Shown piece by piece: positions 1-8,156 of a DNA stretch of 64,000 nucleotides. How positions within the stretch are numbered: position 1 is the first letter of the stretch; every line of letters starts with the position of its first letter. The position numbers and the translations under genes were made by a program. Source of the stretch: Bacillota bacterium (lineage in GTDB: Bacteria; Bacillota; Clostridia; Lachnospirales; Lachnospiraceae); contig JAEZKA010000063.1 of the NCBI GenBank assembly GCA_023436225.1, positions 9,821-73,820 on the forward strand, in the 5' to 3' direction. The notes below the pieces were generated by a model. That model was not told the origin of the DNA, made no database searches, and worked only from the letters and a program-made list of their open reading frames with translations.

Positions 1-634
1 CCTGTTTATCTGTTGAACATGCAATAAAATAATCAAACTCACCAGAACTAAAGTCAGGAGAATAATTGCTTACCCCCAAAAGGCCATATGGTTCTTGATT
101 CATGAGGGCCAATATATTGTTATGCCCTCCTGTTTGAACTAAGTTACTCCAGAACAACGGAGCATTTCGATAACACTCACCATTTTCTAAGGTTGTATGT
201 AGTTTAACCCCAACAATGCGAAAAGTATTTTTTCTTACAATCCGATATTCCATCGCTTGCGCTCCCTTAACAGTAAGCTCAAAACAAAGAGGTGGATAGG
301 CTTTAATCGTAATTCCTTCTTTTTTCACATCACTAGGGGCCACTCCATGAAGCACCTTAAAAGCTCGATGAAACGAGTTCGGCGAGCTATATCCATACTT
401 AAGAGCGATGTCGATCACTTTACATTCGCTGCTCTGAAGCTCCATGGCAGCCTTCGAAAGTTTTCTGTTCCGGATATATTCTGAAAATGGTACTCCCGCT
501 ACCATGGCGAAAAGCCGCTGAACATGATACACAGAGTATCCAAATATATTCGCTATCTCTTCGTAATCAATTTCATCCTCCAAATGATTTTCAATATACT
601 CAATTACTTGATTAAAGCCCTCCAACCAATTCAT
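1..634 (-). CDS. AraC-family regulator with GyrI-like effector domain (partial, runs off window)
   Basis: I read this by hand from the minus strand. The start is ATG at 632-634 and the frame stays open to the window edge, giving about 211 residues. The N-terminal 100 or so residues hold two AraC-type helix-turn-helix units (IANIFGYSVYHVQRLF, then KYGYSSPNSFHRAFK). A GyrI-like small-molecule-binding domain follows, starting near MEYRIVRKNTFRIVGVKLHTT. Such proteins usually sense amphipathic or drug-like ligands and activate efflux or detoxification genes. The effector domain closely resembles the separate gene just upstream at 658-1158. The C-terminus is missing because it lies outside the window. 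Family assignment is confident; the ligand is unknown. Confidence 0.85.
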   Translation of the reverse strand, partial: MNWLEGFNQVIEYIENHLEDEIDYEEIANIFGYSVYHVQRLFAMVAGVPFSEYIRNRKLSKAAMELQSSECKVIDIALKYGYSSPNSFHRAFKVLHGVAPSDVKKEGITIKAYPPLCFELTVKGAQAMEYRIVRKNTFRIVGVKLHTTLENGECYRNAPLFWSNLVQTGGHNNILALMNQEPYGLLGVSNYSPDFSSGEFDYFIACSTDKQ

Positions 635-657
635 TTTTTTCTATCACCCTTCCGGTA

Positions 658-1158
658 TTATTTTTTTCTTACAGCCACCCAGACTTCGGCATTTTCGTCT
701 TGACCATGCACTTCTAAATCCGGAGCTTGTGACCTCATCTCTCCTGTTTCGTAGCCCTTATTAAGCACTTCATAACCAGATGTAAGTTGCCATTCGTTGA
801 CAATACGAACCTCAACGGTTGCAACTTCGGTTCGTTTACAAGGAAAAACTGCCCATGTAGCTGCCGGTACCATATGCTCAACCATACCCTTTGGTATAAG
901 CCTGTCTGTGGAGCTCGCAATGTAATAATCGAACTTATACGGATTATCAGGATCTGTATTGTATGAACTGATGCCGATTAATCCCAAAGGTGATTGATTC
1001 GACAATGCTACAATCTCATTAATCTTTCCCTGTTGAATTACTTCACCCCATAACGAAGGAACCTCTGTACGACAACAATTGTTCTCTGCAGTAGTATGTA
1101 CTACTACACCAACCACACGAAAAGCATTCATTTCTACAATTCTAAACTCTAAGCTCAT
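658..1158 (-). CDS. GyrI-like effector-binding domain protein
   Basis: A 166-residue stand-alone GyrI-like (AraC effector-binding) domain, of the kind found in SbmC/GyrI and in the C-termini of Rob- or BmrR-like regulators. I chose the ATG at 1156-1158 because AAGGAG lies 8 bases upstream; a GTG three codons earlier would sit on that ribosome site. Its start (LEFRIVEMNAFRVVGVVVHTT) matches the effector domain of the neighbouring AraC protein almost residue for residue, so the two probably arose by duplication. It has no DNA-binding domain, so it may bind or sequester a ligand, or modulate the neighbour. The gap to the next gene is 23 bases, which suggests one transcript. Confidence 0.8.
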   Translation of the reverse strand: MSLEFRIVEMNAFRVVGVVVHTTAENNCCRTEVPSLWGEVIQQGKINEIVALSNQSPLGLIGISSYNTDPDNPYKFDYYIASSTDRLIPKGMVEHMVPAATWAVFPCKRTEVATVEVRIVNEWQLTSGYEVLNKGYETGEMRSQAPDLEVHGQDENAEVWVAVRKK

Positions 1159-1278
1159 TCTAACCACTCCTTTATTATATTATAGCTTAAACTGATAAGC
1201 TACATAAAGTATAATTAATTCAGCGATTGAAAGCCTCACTTTTCATGTCATTAAATATGTTATTATGATGTCCTTTGA

Positions 1279-1355
1279 ACTATGGTTACTGGAACGGAGG
1301 AACCGGAAATGACAATAATAATGCTGCTTTTATCTTTGAGAGAGTGAAGAAGTAA
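1279..1355 (+). pseudogene. possible short coding relic in the 1159-1529 gap
   Basis: The 371-base gap between the GyrI-like gene and the CPBP gene holds no intact ORF. One stretch reads YGYWNGGTGNDNN, and after a change of frame AAFIFERVKK and a stop. That looks like the tail of a decayed protein. No family is recognised and nothing else stands out in the gap. Very uncertain. Confidence 0.2.
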
Positions 1356-1529
1356 AACCATTTGTTGCAGGACGCATATGATATAGCCATTTTACTTGAT
1401 ATATAAATCAGACATCCTTTAATAAAGGTGTGGTAATTTTGAGTCACTATTCAAGATTGACTTCCAATATTAGGTGCTTTATAATGTGATTAATTTCAGA
1501 TCATGATTTACAGGAGGTCGAGGTGATTA

Positions 1530-2285
1530 ATGAATACATCAAAAAACAACATAAAAGATAATATTACTTTACTTAAGGTGATTTTCTTAGTTTTCGTCCC
1601 AACAACAATATTAACAGTCAGCTATTATTTATTAGGTCATTTATTTGAATCAATACCCTCACTTTTACTATTTTATGTTTTGGCTGCATTAATTCTTTTT
1701 CCTATAGAATTATTGGTCATTATTTACTCAAGCAAAAAGACCTTTGGCCGCTATTCACTAAAGAGTGCGTGGGTCAATCAGGGAAAAACAAATTGGAAAA
1801 GGACTTTGCTATTCAGTGTGGTTCTTTTCGGTCTTGCGGGTATTTTTTCAGCAACTGTAGGTCCCTTTGAAAACTGGGCAACAGCTCCTGCTTCAAGCAA
1901 ATTACTAGAAGTTATACCTATGTATTTTGATTGGACTAACATGGAGTACTTAAGGCAATATCCTAAAGACATGTTGTTGCTAACATGTATTGCTTATGCA
2001 ATTTTTAATGTTTTCGTCGGCCCAATTATAGAAGAACTTTATTTTAGAGGATACCTTACCTCCAAAATAAGCAGATTCGGAAAGTGGGCTCCAGTTATCA
2101 TAACTGTGTTATTTTCTTTATATCATTTATGGCTTCCGCTTCAAAATCTATTTCGTATCTGCGTCTTTTTGCCTGCTGCATACATAGCATGGAAGGAAAA
2201 GAACATTTACATATCCATAGTGTTTCATTGTTTATGCAATTTGTTTTCTACTATCGGTTTTATTGTTGCGCTACTTGCAGTATAG
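1530..2285 (+). CDS. CPBP-family intramembrane metalloprotease (CAAX/Abi type)
   Basis: A 251-residue polytopic membrane protein with the CPBP (Rce1/Abi) signature. Motif 1, EELYFRG, has the glutamate pair at residues 168-169 and Arg173. Two further conserved histidines lie at about 199 (SLYHLWLP) and 233 (FHCLCNLF). In the family these glutamates and histidines form the active site within the membrane. Bacterial members often act in bacteriocin immunity or in membrane protein processing; the substrate here is unknown. AGGAGG precedes the ATG by a somewhat long gap. It is followed on the same strand by a methyltransferase gene 142 bases downstream, with no visible terminator. The family call is firm, the role is not. 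Confidence 0.85.
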   Translation: MNTSKNNIKDNITLLKVIFLVFVPTTILTVSYYLLGHLFESIPSLLLFYVLAALILFPIELLVIIYSSKKTFGRYSLKSAWVNQGKTNWKRTLLFSVVLFGLAGIFSATVGPFENWATAPASSKLLEVIPMYFDWTNMEYLRQYPKDMLLLTCIAYAIFNVFVGPIIEELYFRGYLTSKISRFGKWAPVIITVLFSLYHLWLPLQNLFRICVFLPAAYIAWKEKNIYISIVFHCLCNLFSTIGFIVALLAV

Positions 2286-2427
2286 AAAAGAACATATTCA
2301 ATGCATGTAAAAATTTGGGCAGATAAATTACAAAAGCCGTAACACCTCTAATTTATCAATATCTATATTTGTGGGGATTTGTTCGAATCACGTATTGTTG
2401 ATTGATTATTTATGAAAGGATATAAAA

Positions 2428-3015
2428 ATGGGGTTAATTGAAGTTTTGGTCAGACAATCAGGGAAACCATCTGGTATACTTGGAAAGATTATGGCTAAGA
2501 TTATGAATTATATGGATTCGGGATTAAACAAATGGATAGTGGAGAAAATCAACTATCCAATAGGAATCGCCTTGGATATTGGTTGTGGAGGTGGAGAAAC
2601 TATATTCAATTTGCTTAAGAACAATAGGGTTAATTATATGATAGGAATTGATTATTCATTGACTTCTGTTAATGTTTCAAAAAATAGAAATTTATCTTTT
2701 ATCAAGAAGCAAAGAGCGGATATTATACAGGGAAACGTCACTGAATTGCCATTTTCTCAAAACTCTTTTGATATCATAACGGCAGTTCGTTCCCATTACT
2801 TCTGGGATAATTATGAGATGGCATTTACCGAAATATATCGTACACTAAAACGAGGCGGAAAAATGTTTATTTTTTCCGAAAGATATAAAATTAAATACCA
2901 TATGAAGAAGTATAACACTGACGAATCCATGACCTGCTTTTTGCACACAATAGGATTTAACAACATTCTAATCGAAAATAGAGATGCTGTTCAATGTATC
3001 ACATGTGAAAAGTAG
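2428..3015 (+). CDS. class I SAM-dependent methyltransferase
   Basis: A 195-residue Rossmann-fold methyltransferase. Motif I is ALDIGCGGGET at about residues 48-58 (SAM glycine loop). An acidic residue follows in IGIDYS, and the post-I region PFSQNSFDIITAVRSHYFW has the usual motif II to III layout of Methyltransf_11/25 enzymes. The N-terminus (KIMNYMDSGLNKWIVEKI) resembles small clostridial methyltransferases of the UbiE/arsM-like group. The substrate cannot be read from the sequence. AAAGGA lies about 9 bases before the ATG. It lies between a CPBP protease and a degenerate gene fragment, so this is an accessory neighbourhood. Confidence 0.8.
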   Translation: MGLIEVLVRQSGKPSGILGKIMAKIMNYMDSGLNKWIVEKINYPIGIALDIGCGGGETIFNLLKNNRVNYMIGIDYSLTSVNVSKNRNLSFIKKQRADIIQGNVTELPFSQNSFDIITAVRSHYFWDNYEMAFTEIYRTLKRGGKMFIFSERYKIKYHMKKYNTDESMTCFLHTIGFNNILIENRDAVQCITCEK

Positions 3016-3033
3016 ACGAAAACAAGAATATTA

Positions 3034-3221
3034 TACAAAGCTATATCCTTTTAAAGGTAATAAAAAGCTTGGTGCGATTACAAAGGATATTCTGATGTTG
3101 GGTATTTTTTAGACTATCAAATCTTAAAGCACTTACAAACAAATTTCATATGAAAGAGATTGCGAATTTGCCATATGATGTGTTAATAACAGAGTTTGAG
3201 AATTTCGCAAAAGGTGATTAA
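3034..3221 (+). pseudogene. frameshifted 3' gene remnant, family unknown
   Basis: Between the methyltransferase and the amidohydrolase, protein-like reading jumps between frames. KLYPFKGNKKLGAITKD comes first, then DVGYFLDYQILKHLQTNF in a second frame, then KEIANLPYDVLITEFENF and a stop at 3219-3221 in a third. At least two frameshifts are needed to join them and no start codon is apparent. This is best read as the decayed 3' end of a gene. I do not recognise the family. The stop overlaps the ribosome-site region of the next gene, so the ancestor may have been coupled to it. Confidence 0.4.
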
Positions 3222-3224
3222 TAA

Positions 3225-4331
3225 ATGAGATGCTTACTTAAAAATGCAACGATTATAGATAGCAACGGAGAAAAATCTCTTGTACACATATTAACTGAAG
3301 ACGATAAAATACTTAAGGTATCTAAGGAAACTCTTAATATACCTGCATTGGAATATGATTTAAGCGGATATACGATAATGCCTGGATTTATTAATTCACA
3401 TGTCCATTTAATGGATTGTTTTGATAGCTTTAATGATGATAAGTTGAAACAGTGGTTGATGTCCGGTATTACATATTTACGTGATGAGGGAATTTTATCA
3501 CGACATAATGCAAAGGATGCTGTTCACTGGAGGGACAAATTAAGAAAATCCTGTATGTATCCCAGTGTCGCAGTATGCGGAAAGTTTATATCCGCAATTA
3601 ACGGTCAAGGCGGTGTAGCACCACTTGGTGTGTCTACGGAAAGTGAAGCCAGAGATGCTGTTCGCATGCAGGTAAATGAAGGTGTTGACCATATTAAAAT
3701 ATCTTTAGATGAGGGATATGACGCTTATACTCAAAGTCTGGATTTACTGCCCTTGAATATATTAACTGCCATATGTGACCAAGCACATAAGCTTGGTAAA
3801 AAGGTATCGGCTCATGTTAACAGAAACGATAAACTAGAAATACTACTCAAGGCAGGAATAGATGAAGCAGCCCATACCTGTTTCGATAGAATCCCGGATA
3901 ACACATTAGAATATATGGTGAAAAACAAAGTATTTATGACGCCTACTTTATGTGTTTACGGTGAGATTACCTCAAAATGGGGTACACCTTTTTTATATGG
4001 TGCAATGGATAATACGAAACGATTTGTTGAAATGGGTGGAATTATCGGACTAGGAAATGATTTCATCGAAGAAAAGGAAATCTGGTCACCAGTTGGAATG
4101 CCCATCATGGAGATAGAGTTACTTATGAAAGCCGGACTCACGATGCATCAAGTAGTAAAAGCCGCTACCATAGGTGGTGCTGAGATCTTAGGAAGAGCGG
4201 ATTATGGTAGAATTGAAGAGAACTGTATCGCAGATCTTATTGCAGTCAAAGGAAATCCGTATGAACTGCCCTATCTTCTATCAAGTATCAATTTTGTCAT
4301 GAAAGATGGAGTTGTAGTAAAAAACGTATAG
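3225..4331 (+). CDS. amidohydrolase family protein (imidazolonepropionase-like)
   Basis: A 368-residue metal-dependent hydrolase of the amidohydrolase superfamily. The usual beta-sandwich start (LLKNATIIDSNGE) leads to the first metal ligands, HVH at residues 59-61 in FINSHVHLMD. A lysine follows in HIKISLDEG, then histidines in SAHVNR and EAAHTC, and the acidic residue in LGNDF. The C-terminal strand NCIADLIAVKGNP closes the sandwich. This layout fits the Xaa-Pro dipeptidase/imidazolonepropionase-like group, which hydrolyses C-N bonds in cyclic or peptide substrates; the exact substrate is not visible. AAAGGTG precedes the ATG. The gene is followed by the glyS promoter and T-box, so it is the last gene of its transcript. 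Confidence 0.8.
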   Translation: MRCLLKNATIIDSNGEKSLVHILTEDDKILKVSKETLNIPALEYDLSGYTIMPGFINSHVHLMDCFDSFNDDKLKQWLMSGITYLRDEGILSRHNAKDAVHWRDKLRKSCMYPSVAVCGKFISAINGQGGVAPLGVSTESEARDAVRMQVNEGVDHIKISLDEGYDAYTQSLDLLPLNILTAICDQAHKLGKKVSAHVNRNDKLEILLKAGIDEAAHTCFDRIPDNTLEYMVKNKVFMTPTLCVYGEITSKWGTPFLYGAMDNTKRFVEMGGIIGLGNDFIEEKEIWSPVGMPIMEIELLMKAGLTMHQVVKAATIGGAEILGRADYGRIEENCIADLIAVKGNPYELPYLLSSINFVMKDGVVVKNV

Positions 4332-4362
4332 TTAAATTTTTGTAGGTAAGTTTCGGTTTTAG

Positions 4363-4391
4363 TTGACAAAGATAACCGGATGGGTTATTGT
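4363..4391 (+). promoter_or_regulatory. sigma-A-type promoter for the T-box/glyS transcript
   Basis: TTGACA (4363-4368), a 17-base spacer and TATTGT (4386-4391). It lies just upstream of the T-box leader and is the only good -35 box in the gap. Confidence 0.65.
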
Positions 4392-4400
4392 ATAAATAAT

Positions 4401-4730
4401 ATATGAAAGGCTTTGAGAAGGAATAGTATATATAAACGCTATATCAGAGAGAAGATGGATGGTGAGAATCTTTATAGCGAATATATAGAAGGCGCCTTTG
4501 AGCTGTTAATTGAAAGGATTGTATCTGATTAGATTACACCGGGTTTTCCCCCGTTATCAAGGAAGCAGCATAAAGAGGAATCTCGTGCTGTCAGAGAGCA
4601 GATTAAGAATAATTGATATTCTTACTGAATTTAGGTGGTACCACGGACTTATATGATAGAAACTAAGTAGAGCTTCTATCTCATGAAATCAAGTTCGCCC
4701 TAAGCGTAAAGCTTAGAGCGGACTTTTTTT
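4401..4730 (+). promoter_or_regulatory. glycine T-box riboswitch leader
   Basis: The leader has the standard T-box parts in order. AAAGG (4406-4410) can pair with CCTTT (4495-4499) as the base of stem I. AGTA forms the 5' side of the specifier loop, then come AGAGAG and the GATGGTGAGAATC distal loop. GAAGGCG on the 3' side places specifier codon GGC (Gly) at 4491-4493. The conserved T-box AGGTGGTACCACGG is at 4633-4646 and an intrinsic terminator ends the element. Uncharged tRNA-Gly would favour the antiterminator and let transcription reach glyS. Confidence 0.92.
4691..4730 (+). terminator. T-box-controlled intrinsic terminator
   Basis: A 15-bp near-perfect stem (AAGTTCGCCCTAAGC with GCTTAGAGCGGACTT) is followed by seven T residues. 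It lies between the T-box sequence and glyS and is the off state of the riboswitch. Confidence 0.9.
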
Positions 4731-4800
4731 ATACTTGAATCAATAAAGTTAATGAAATTAACTTTTTTGAATATAAAAATTATATCAGGAGGTAGTGTAA

Positions 4801-6177
4801 ATGGGTAAATTAACAATGGATGAGATGATGTCTTATTGCAATCAGTATGGTTTTATATTTCAAGGCAGTGAAATATATGGTGGATTAGCAAACACTTGGG
4901 ATTATGGTCCTCTGGGAACGAGATTAAAAAACAATATGAAGGATGCATGGAGATACTATTTTATTCAGATACGAGATAACAGCTATGAGTTAGACTCAGA
5001 TATACTGATGAATCCCACCACCTGGAAAGCCAGTGGTCACCTCGACAGCTTTACAGACCCTCTGCTGGACTGTAAAGAATGTAAGACCCGACACCGGGCT
5101 GATAATCTGATCAGTAATTTTGATGCCTTAGCCAATGCTGATTCCATGTCTCAAGATGAGTTGCTGGAATATATTCGTACCAATCAAGTTCCCTGCCCAA
5201 AATGCGGCAAGACTAACTTTACTGACATTCGTCAGTTCAATCTTATGTTTGCCACACAGCGCGGTGTGACTCAGGATGCTGCTAATACGATATATCTACG
5301 ACCGGAAAATGCCCAAGGTGAATATGTCAACTTCAATAATGTATTAAGAACCACGAGAACCAAGCTGCCCTTTTCTATCGGACAGATCGGAAAGGCCTTC
5401 CGAAACGAAATCACACCCGGTAATTTCACCTTCCGAACAATTGAATTTGAGCAAATGGAATATCAGACCTTCTGCAAGCAGGGCGAAGATGATACTTTGT
5501 ACGAATATTATAAGAATTATGGGATTGAATTTTTTCAATTCGTCGGATTGGCTAATGAGCACTTACGCTTCCATGACCATGAGAAATTAGCACATTATGC
5601 GAAAGCTGCGTGTGATATTGAATATCTATTTCCCTTTGGCTGGGGTGAGATTAACGGGACGCATAATCGAACTGACTTTGACCTACGAAGGCATCAGGAA
5701 TTTTCAAAAAAAAGTATGGAATACTTTGATGCAAATACAAATGAAAAATATATTCCCTATGTTATTGAATCCACGTATGGACTTGACCGTCTATTCTTAG
5801 CCATCTTATTCGAGGCACTTACTATAGAGGAATTAGAGGGAGGGGACACCAGACAGGTATTAAGAATAAAGCCCTTTCTTGCACCGATCAAAGTCAACAT
5901 ACTTCCTTTGATCAAGAAAAACCATTCTACCAAAGCCCTGGAGATCTATAATGAATTAAAGAAGTACTTTATGGTATCCTATGATGATGCAGCTAATATT
6001 GGAAAGCGTTACCGCCGAGGAGATGCGATCGGAATTCCATATGCCATAACAATCGATAACAATACTCTTGAAAATGATACAGTTACTATAAGAGATCGCG
6101 ATACAATGAAACAGAGTGTCATTGAAGTTAAGGAATTGCGTGATTATTTATCAAGTAAGATTAATTCATTTCATTAA
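4801..6177 (+). CDS. glyS: glycyl-tRNA synthetase, single-chain class II type
   Basis: A 458-residue glycine--tRNA ligase of the homodimeric archaeal/eukaryotic/Gram-positive type, not the alpha2-beta2 type. It charges tRNA-Gly in the cytoplasm. The N-terminus (MDEMMSYCNQYGFIFQGSEIYGG) is typical. A zinc-binding-like insert CKECKTRHRAD...CPKCGK follows. Motif 2 is FRNEITPGNFTFRTIEFEQMEY and motif 3 is STYGLDRLFLAIL. The C-terminal anticodon-binding domain starts near APIKVNILPLIKK. AGGAGG stands 8 bases before the ATG. Expression should be governed by the T-box leader directly upstream. Transcription probably ends at the hairpin at 6220-6265, which it shares with the convergent ABC transporter operon. 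Confidence 0.97.
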   Translation: MGKLTMDEMMSYCNQYGFIFQGSEIYGGLANTWDYGPLGTRLKNNMKDAWRYYFIQIRDNSYELDSDILMNPTTWKASGHLDSFTDPLLDCKECKTRHRADNLISNFDALANADSMSQDELLEYIRTNQVPCPKCGKTNFTDIRQFNLMFATQRGVTQDAANTIYLRPENAQGEYVNFNNVLRTTRTKLPFSIGQIGKAFRNEITPGNFTFRTIEFEQMEYQTFCKQGEDDTLYEYYKNYGIEFFQFVGLANEHLRFHDHEKLAHYAKAACDIEYLFPFGWGEINGTHNRTDFDLRRHQEFSKKSMEYFDANTNEKYIPYVIESTYGLDRLFLAILFEALTIEELEGGDTRQVLRIKPFLAPIKVNILPLIKKNHSTKALEIYNELKKYFMVSYDDAANIGKRYRRGDAIGIPYAITIDNNTLENDTVTIRDRDTMKQSVIEVKELRDYLSSKINSFH

Positions 6178-6219
6178 AGACATACCGTAAATGTTTGAAC
6201 CTATTGCTCTATAATATCC

Positions 6220-6265
6220 ATGTAAGCTAATTGTTTGTTACAGAGAAGAACAATTAGCTTACATA
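6220..6265. terminator. hairpin between convergent glyS and ABC-2 operon
   Basis: ATGTAAGCTAATTGTT and its inverted copy flank a short loop. The stem lies between two convergent genes. There is no clean T run, so it may end transcription weakly, or act with another factor. Confidence 0.5.
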
Positions 6266-6315
6266 TCTATATTAGCTTACACATCTAGCTAATCATATCT
6301 TGCAAAGAGCCCCAA

Positions 6316-7059
6316 CTACTCCCATTTAAAAGCTTTGAGTGATACACCAATACATATTAATGCGAGTATTATTATTACAACGATAGGAATCAATACACTG
6401 TCCATCGGTAAACCGAGGGATGCTGCCTTCAATAGCTTGATGCCTTGTGTCATTGGCAGGATGTTGCTGAACATTTGTAATGGCTTGGGCATGATTTCAT
6501 ACGGCAATGTAGCCCCCGAGAAAATCAGCATAGGGAAATATAGAAGGCTGGCAATGATGCTGGCCTTTTTACTGTTTTTTGCAATACCGCCCACCATCAT
6601 ACCAATACTCAACATGGATACCAGTACCATCAGCCACCCCCCGATAAACGAGAGCCATGAGCCATGCATCACAAATCCAAAGAACAGCTTCGCTATAAGC
6701 CAGAGTATTATTAGCGAACAGACAGAATACATTGTATAGATGGTAACCTGAACCGATAAAATCATCGCCGGACTAACCGGAGTCACTTTAAATCGTTTTA
6801 GGATTTTACGCTCTCGATAATCCGAAACCAGAATCGGTAGTCCCATTGTACCTCCTGCTAAGATAGCAATAGAGGACATCGCTCCAAAGGACTGTTCCAT
6901 AAAGGTATATCCTGCACCGTCGAAGGCCGGCTTCCTTCCGTATATAATTCCAACTATAATCATTACCACCGTTGGCATAATGATCGCAAAGATCAGCATA
7001 TTCATATCCCGAAGTGAGAGTAGTGTTTCTACTTTCAGCATCTTCTTAAAGGTCTTCAT
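6316..7059 (-). CDS. ABC-2 type transporter permease
   Basis: A 247-residue membrane protein of the ABC-2 family. After a short cytoplasmic start it has about six hydrophobic segments, among them FAIIMPTVVMIIVGIIYG, LPILVSDYRERKILKRFKVTPVS (the usual loop after segment 2) and the C-terminal VLIPIVVIIILALICIGVSLKAF. It should form an efflux pump with the ATPase encoded just upstream. I chose the ATG at 7057-7059 because AGGAGG lies 9 bases before it; the longer frame would overlap the ATPase gene by 68 bases. The resulting 14-base overlap with the ATPase gene suggests coupled translation. The cargo is unknown; drugs or lipids are typical. Confidence 0.85.
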   Translation of the reverse strand: MKTFKKMLKVETLLSLRDMNMLIFAIIMPTVVMIIVGIIYGRKPAFDGAGYTFMEQSFGAMSSIAILAGGTMGLPILVSDYRERKILKRFKVTPVSPAMILSVQVTIYTMYSVCSLIILWLIAKLFFGFVMHGSWLSFIGGWLMVLVSMLSIGMMVGGIAKNSKKASIIASLLYFPMLIFSGATLPYEIMPKPLQMFSNILPMTQGIKLLKAASLGLPMDSVLIPIVVIIILALICIGVSLKAFKWE

Positions 7060-7780
7060 TCTTATTTTCCTCCTCATCTGCATACCAGAGATACGCATCT
7101 TCAAATTTTTCATAGGGACTGTTTGCGATTGCTTCTGCTACGGTACCATAGAACACCGTCTCGCCGCGCTTCAGGATGCAGATTTCATCACACAGGACCT
7201 CCACCTCGTCCATAAAATGGGAAGTTAGCAGAATGGTAAGTCCCTTTCTCTTTAGTTCTTCAAGGATTTTCCAAACATCTCGTCTAGCCTTCGCATCCAA
7301 TCCGGTTGTCAATTCATCCAGAAATACCACTTTCGGATTAGAAATTAAAGCAAGTACGATAAATAATCTCTGTCGCTGGCCACCCGACAAATTCTTGACA
7401 GCACTTTTAATCTTATCTGAGATACCAAATTGTGCAAGCAGCTGATGCCAATCCGCAGGATTCTGGTACAGAGATGCTGTCTCCTCACATAATTCACTCA
7501 CCGTGATTTCATTCTGATAATTCACCTCCTGAAACTGTACACCCACCATTTGAAATAGCTTTTTTCGGTCTCTTATCGGATTCATACCCATAATGGATAC
7601 TTTTCCACTGTCTGCCTCCTTTGTACCCAGAATACACTCGATACTGGTACTTTTACCAGCACCGTTCGCTCCTAACAGTCCAAATACCTTACCGTATCCG
7701 ATTGACAGGCTTAAGCCCTTGACTGCTGGCAGTCCTCTATACGCTTTAGAGATCTGCTCTACCTTAATTGCTTCATTCAT
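7046..7780 (-). CDS. ABC transporter ATP-binding protein (drug/lipid exporter type)
   Basis: A 244-residue ATPase of the DrrA/CcmA-like group. It has Walker A GANGAGKST, the signature LSGGQRQR, Walker B VVFLDELTTGLD and the switch histidine in LLTSHFMDE. The Walker B segment has DELTTGLD where DEPTTGLD is usual. I placed the start at the ATG at 7778-7780, with GGAG about 10 bases upstream. A 30-codon extension would run through the palindrome at 7811-7842 and looks non-coding. It powers the ABC-2 permease that overlaps its 3' end. Regulation may act through that palindrome. Confidence 0.9.
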   Translation of the reverse strand: MNEAIKVEQISKAYRGLPAVKGLSLSIGYGKVFGLLGANGAGKSTSIECILGTKEADSGKVSIMGMNPIRDRKKLFQMVGVQFQEVNYQNEITVSELCEETASLYQNPADWHQLLAQFGISDKIKSAVKNLSGGQRQRLFIVLALISNPKVVFLDELTTGLDAKARRDVWKILEELKRKGLTILLTSHFMDEVEVLCDEICILKRGETVFYGTVAEAIANSPYEKFEDAYLWYADEEENKNEDL

Positions 7781-7810
7781 ATTCTTCACTCTCCTTTTTG
7801 ATGTTTCAAA

Positions 7811-7842
7811 GTATAACACCGGTCCTGAAACTGGTGGTATAC
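7811..7842 (-). promoter_or_regulatory. candidate operator upstream of the ABC exporter
   Basis: GTATAACACCGG and CTGGTGGTATAC form an imperfect inverted repeat (10 of 12 positions) around an 8-base centre, about 31 bases upstream of the ATPase start. On the minus strand the half nearest the gene contains TTATAC, a possible -10 box. This would suit a MerR- or GntR-type regulator, but no regulator gene adjoins it. Confidence 0.45.
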
Positions 7843-7995
7843 TGGAGGGTTTGATTTCCTCCCTGTTCAAATATTTTTAATACGTTCATTAATCATACCT
7901 TTTATGTAATTTATTTTTCTTGACTTATTTTGCTGTTTTACAGCATATAAAATACAATTCCCGTATATTACCTCTATAATAATTGCAAATTATCA

Positions 7996-8024
7996 TTGAC
8001 AGCGATAGATATCCATGTTATTAT
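7996..8024 (+). promoter_or_regulatory. promoter of the cold-shock gene
   Basis: TTGACA (7996-8001), 17 bases, TATTAT (8019-8024). It predicts an untranslated leader of about 125 bases, as is common for cold-shock genes. Confidence 0.75.
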
Positions 8025-8055
8025 TAAGAAGTTATTTGAGATGCAAGATTTGATT

Positions 8056-8112
8056 CACATATTTTTGTAAATCATTAATCTACTTAATGCTTTACAAAAA
8101 TATGTGATTTTT
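8056..8112 (+). promoter_or_regulatory. leader hairpin of the cold-shock gene
   Basis: CACATATTTTTGTAAA (8056-8071) and its exact inverted copy (8091-8106) enclose a 19-base loop, with ATTTTTTATTTT after it. The AT-rich 16-bp stem with a T tract, inside the predicted leader, looks like an attenuator or a temperature-sensitive RNA element. Confidence 0.6.
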
Positions 8113-8156
8113 TATTTTCAGCGTAGAATAAACAACATAATTAGGAGGTATCTTTC

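Noticed and set aside
257..484. A plus-strand ORF opposite the AraC gene
   Set aside because: The minus strand carries clear AraC helix-turn-helix motifs over the same bases, so this is a shadow.
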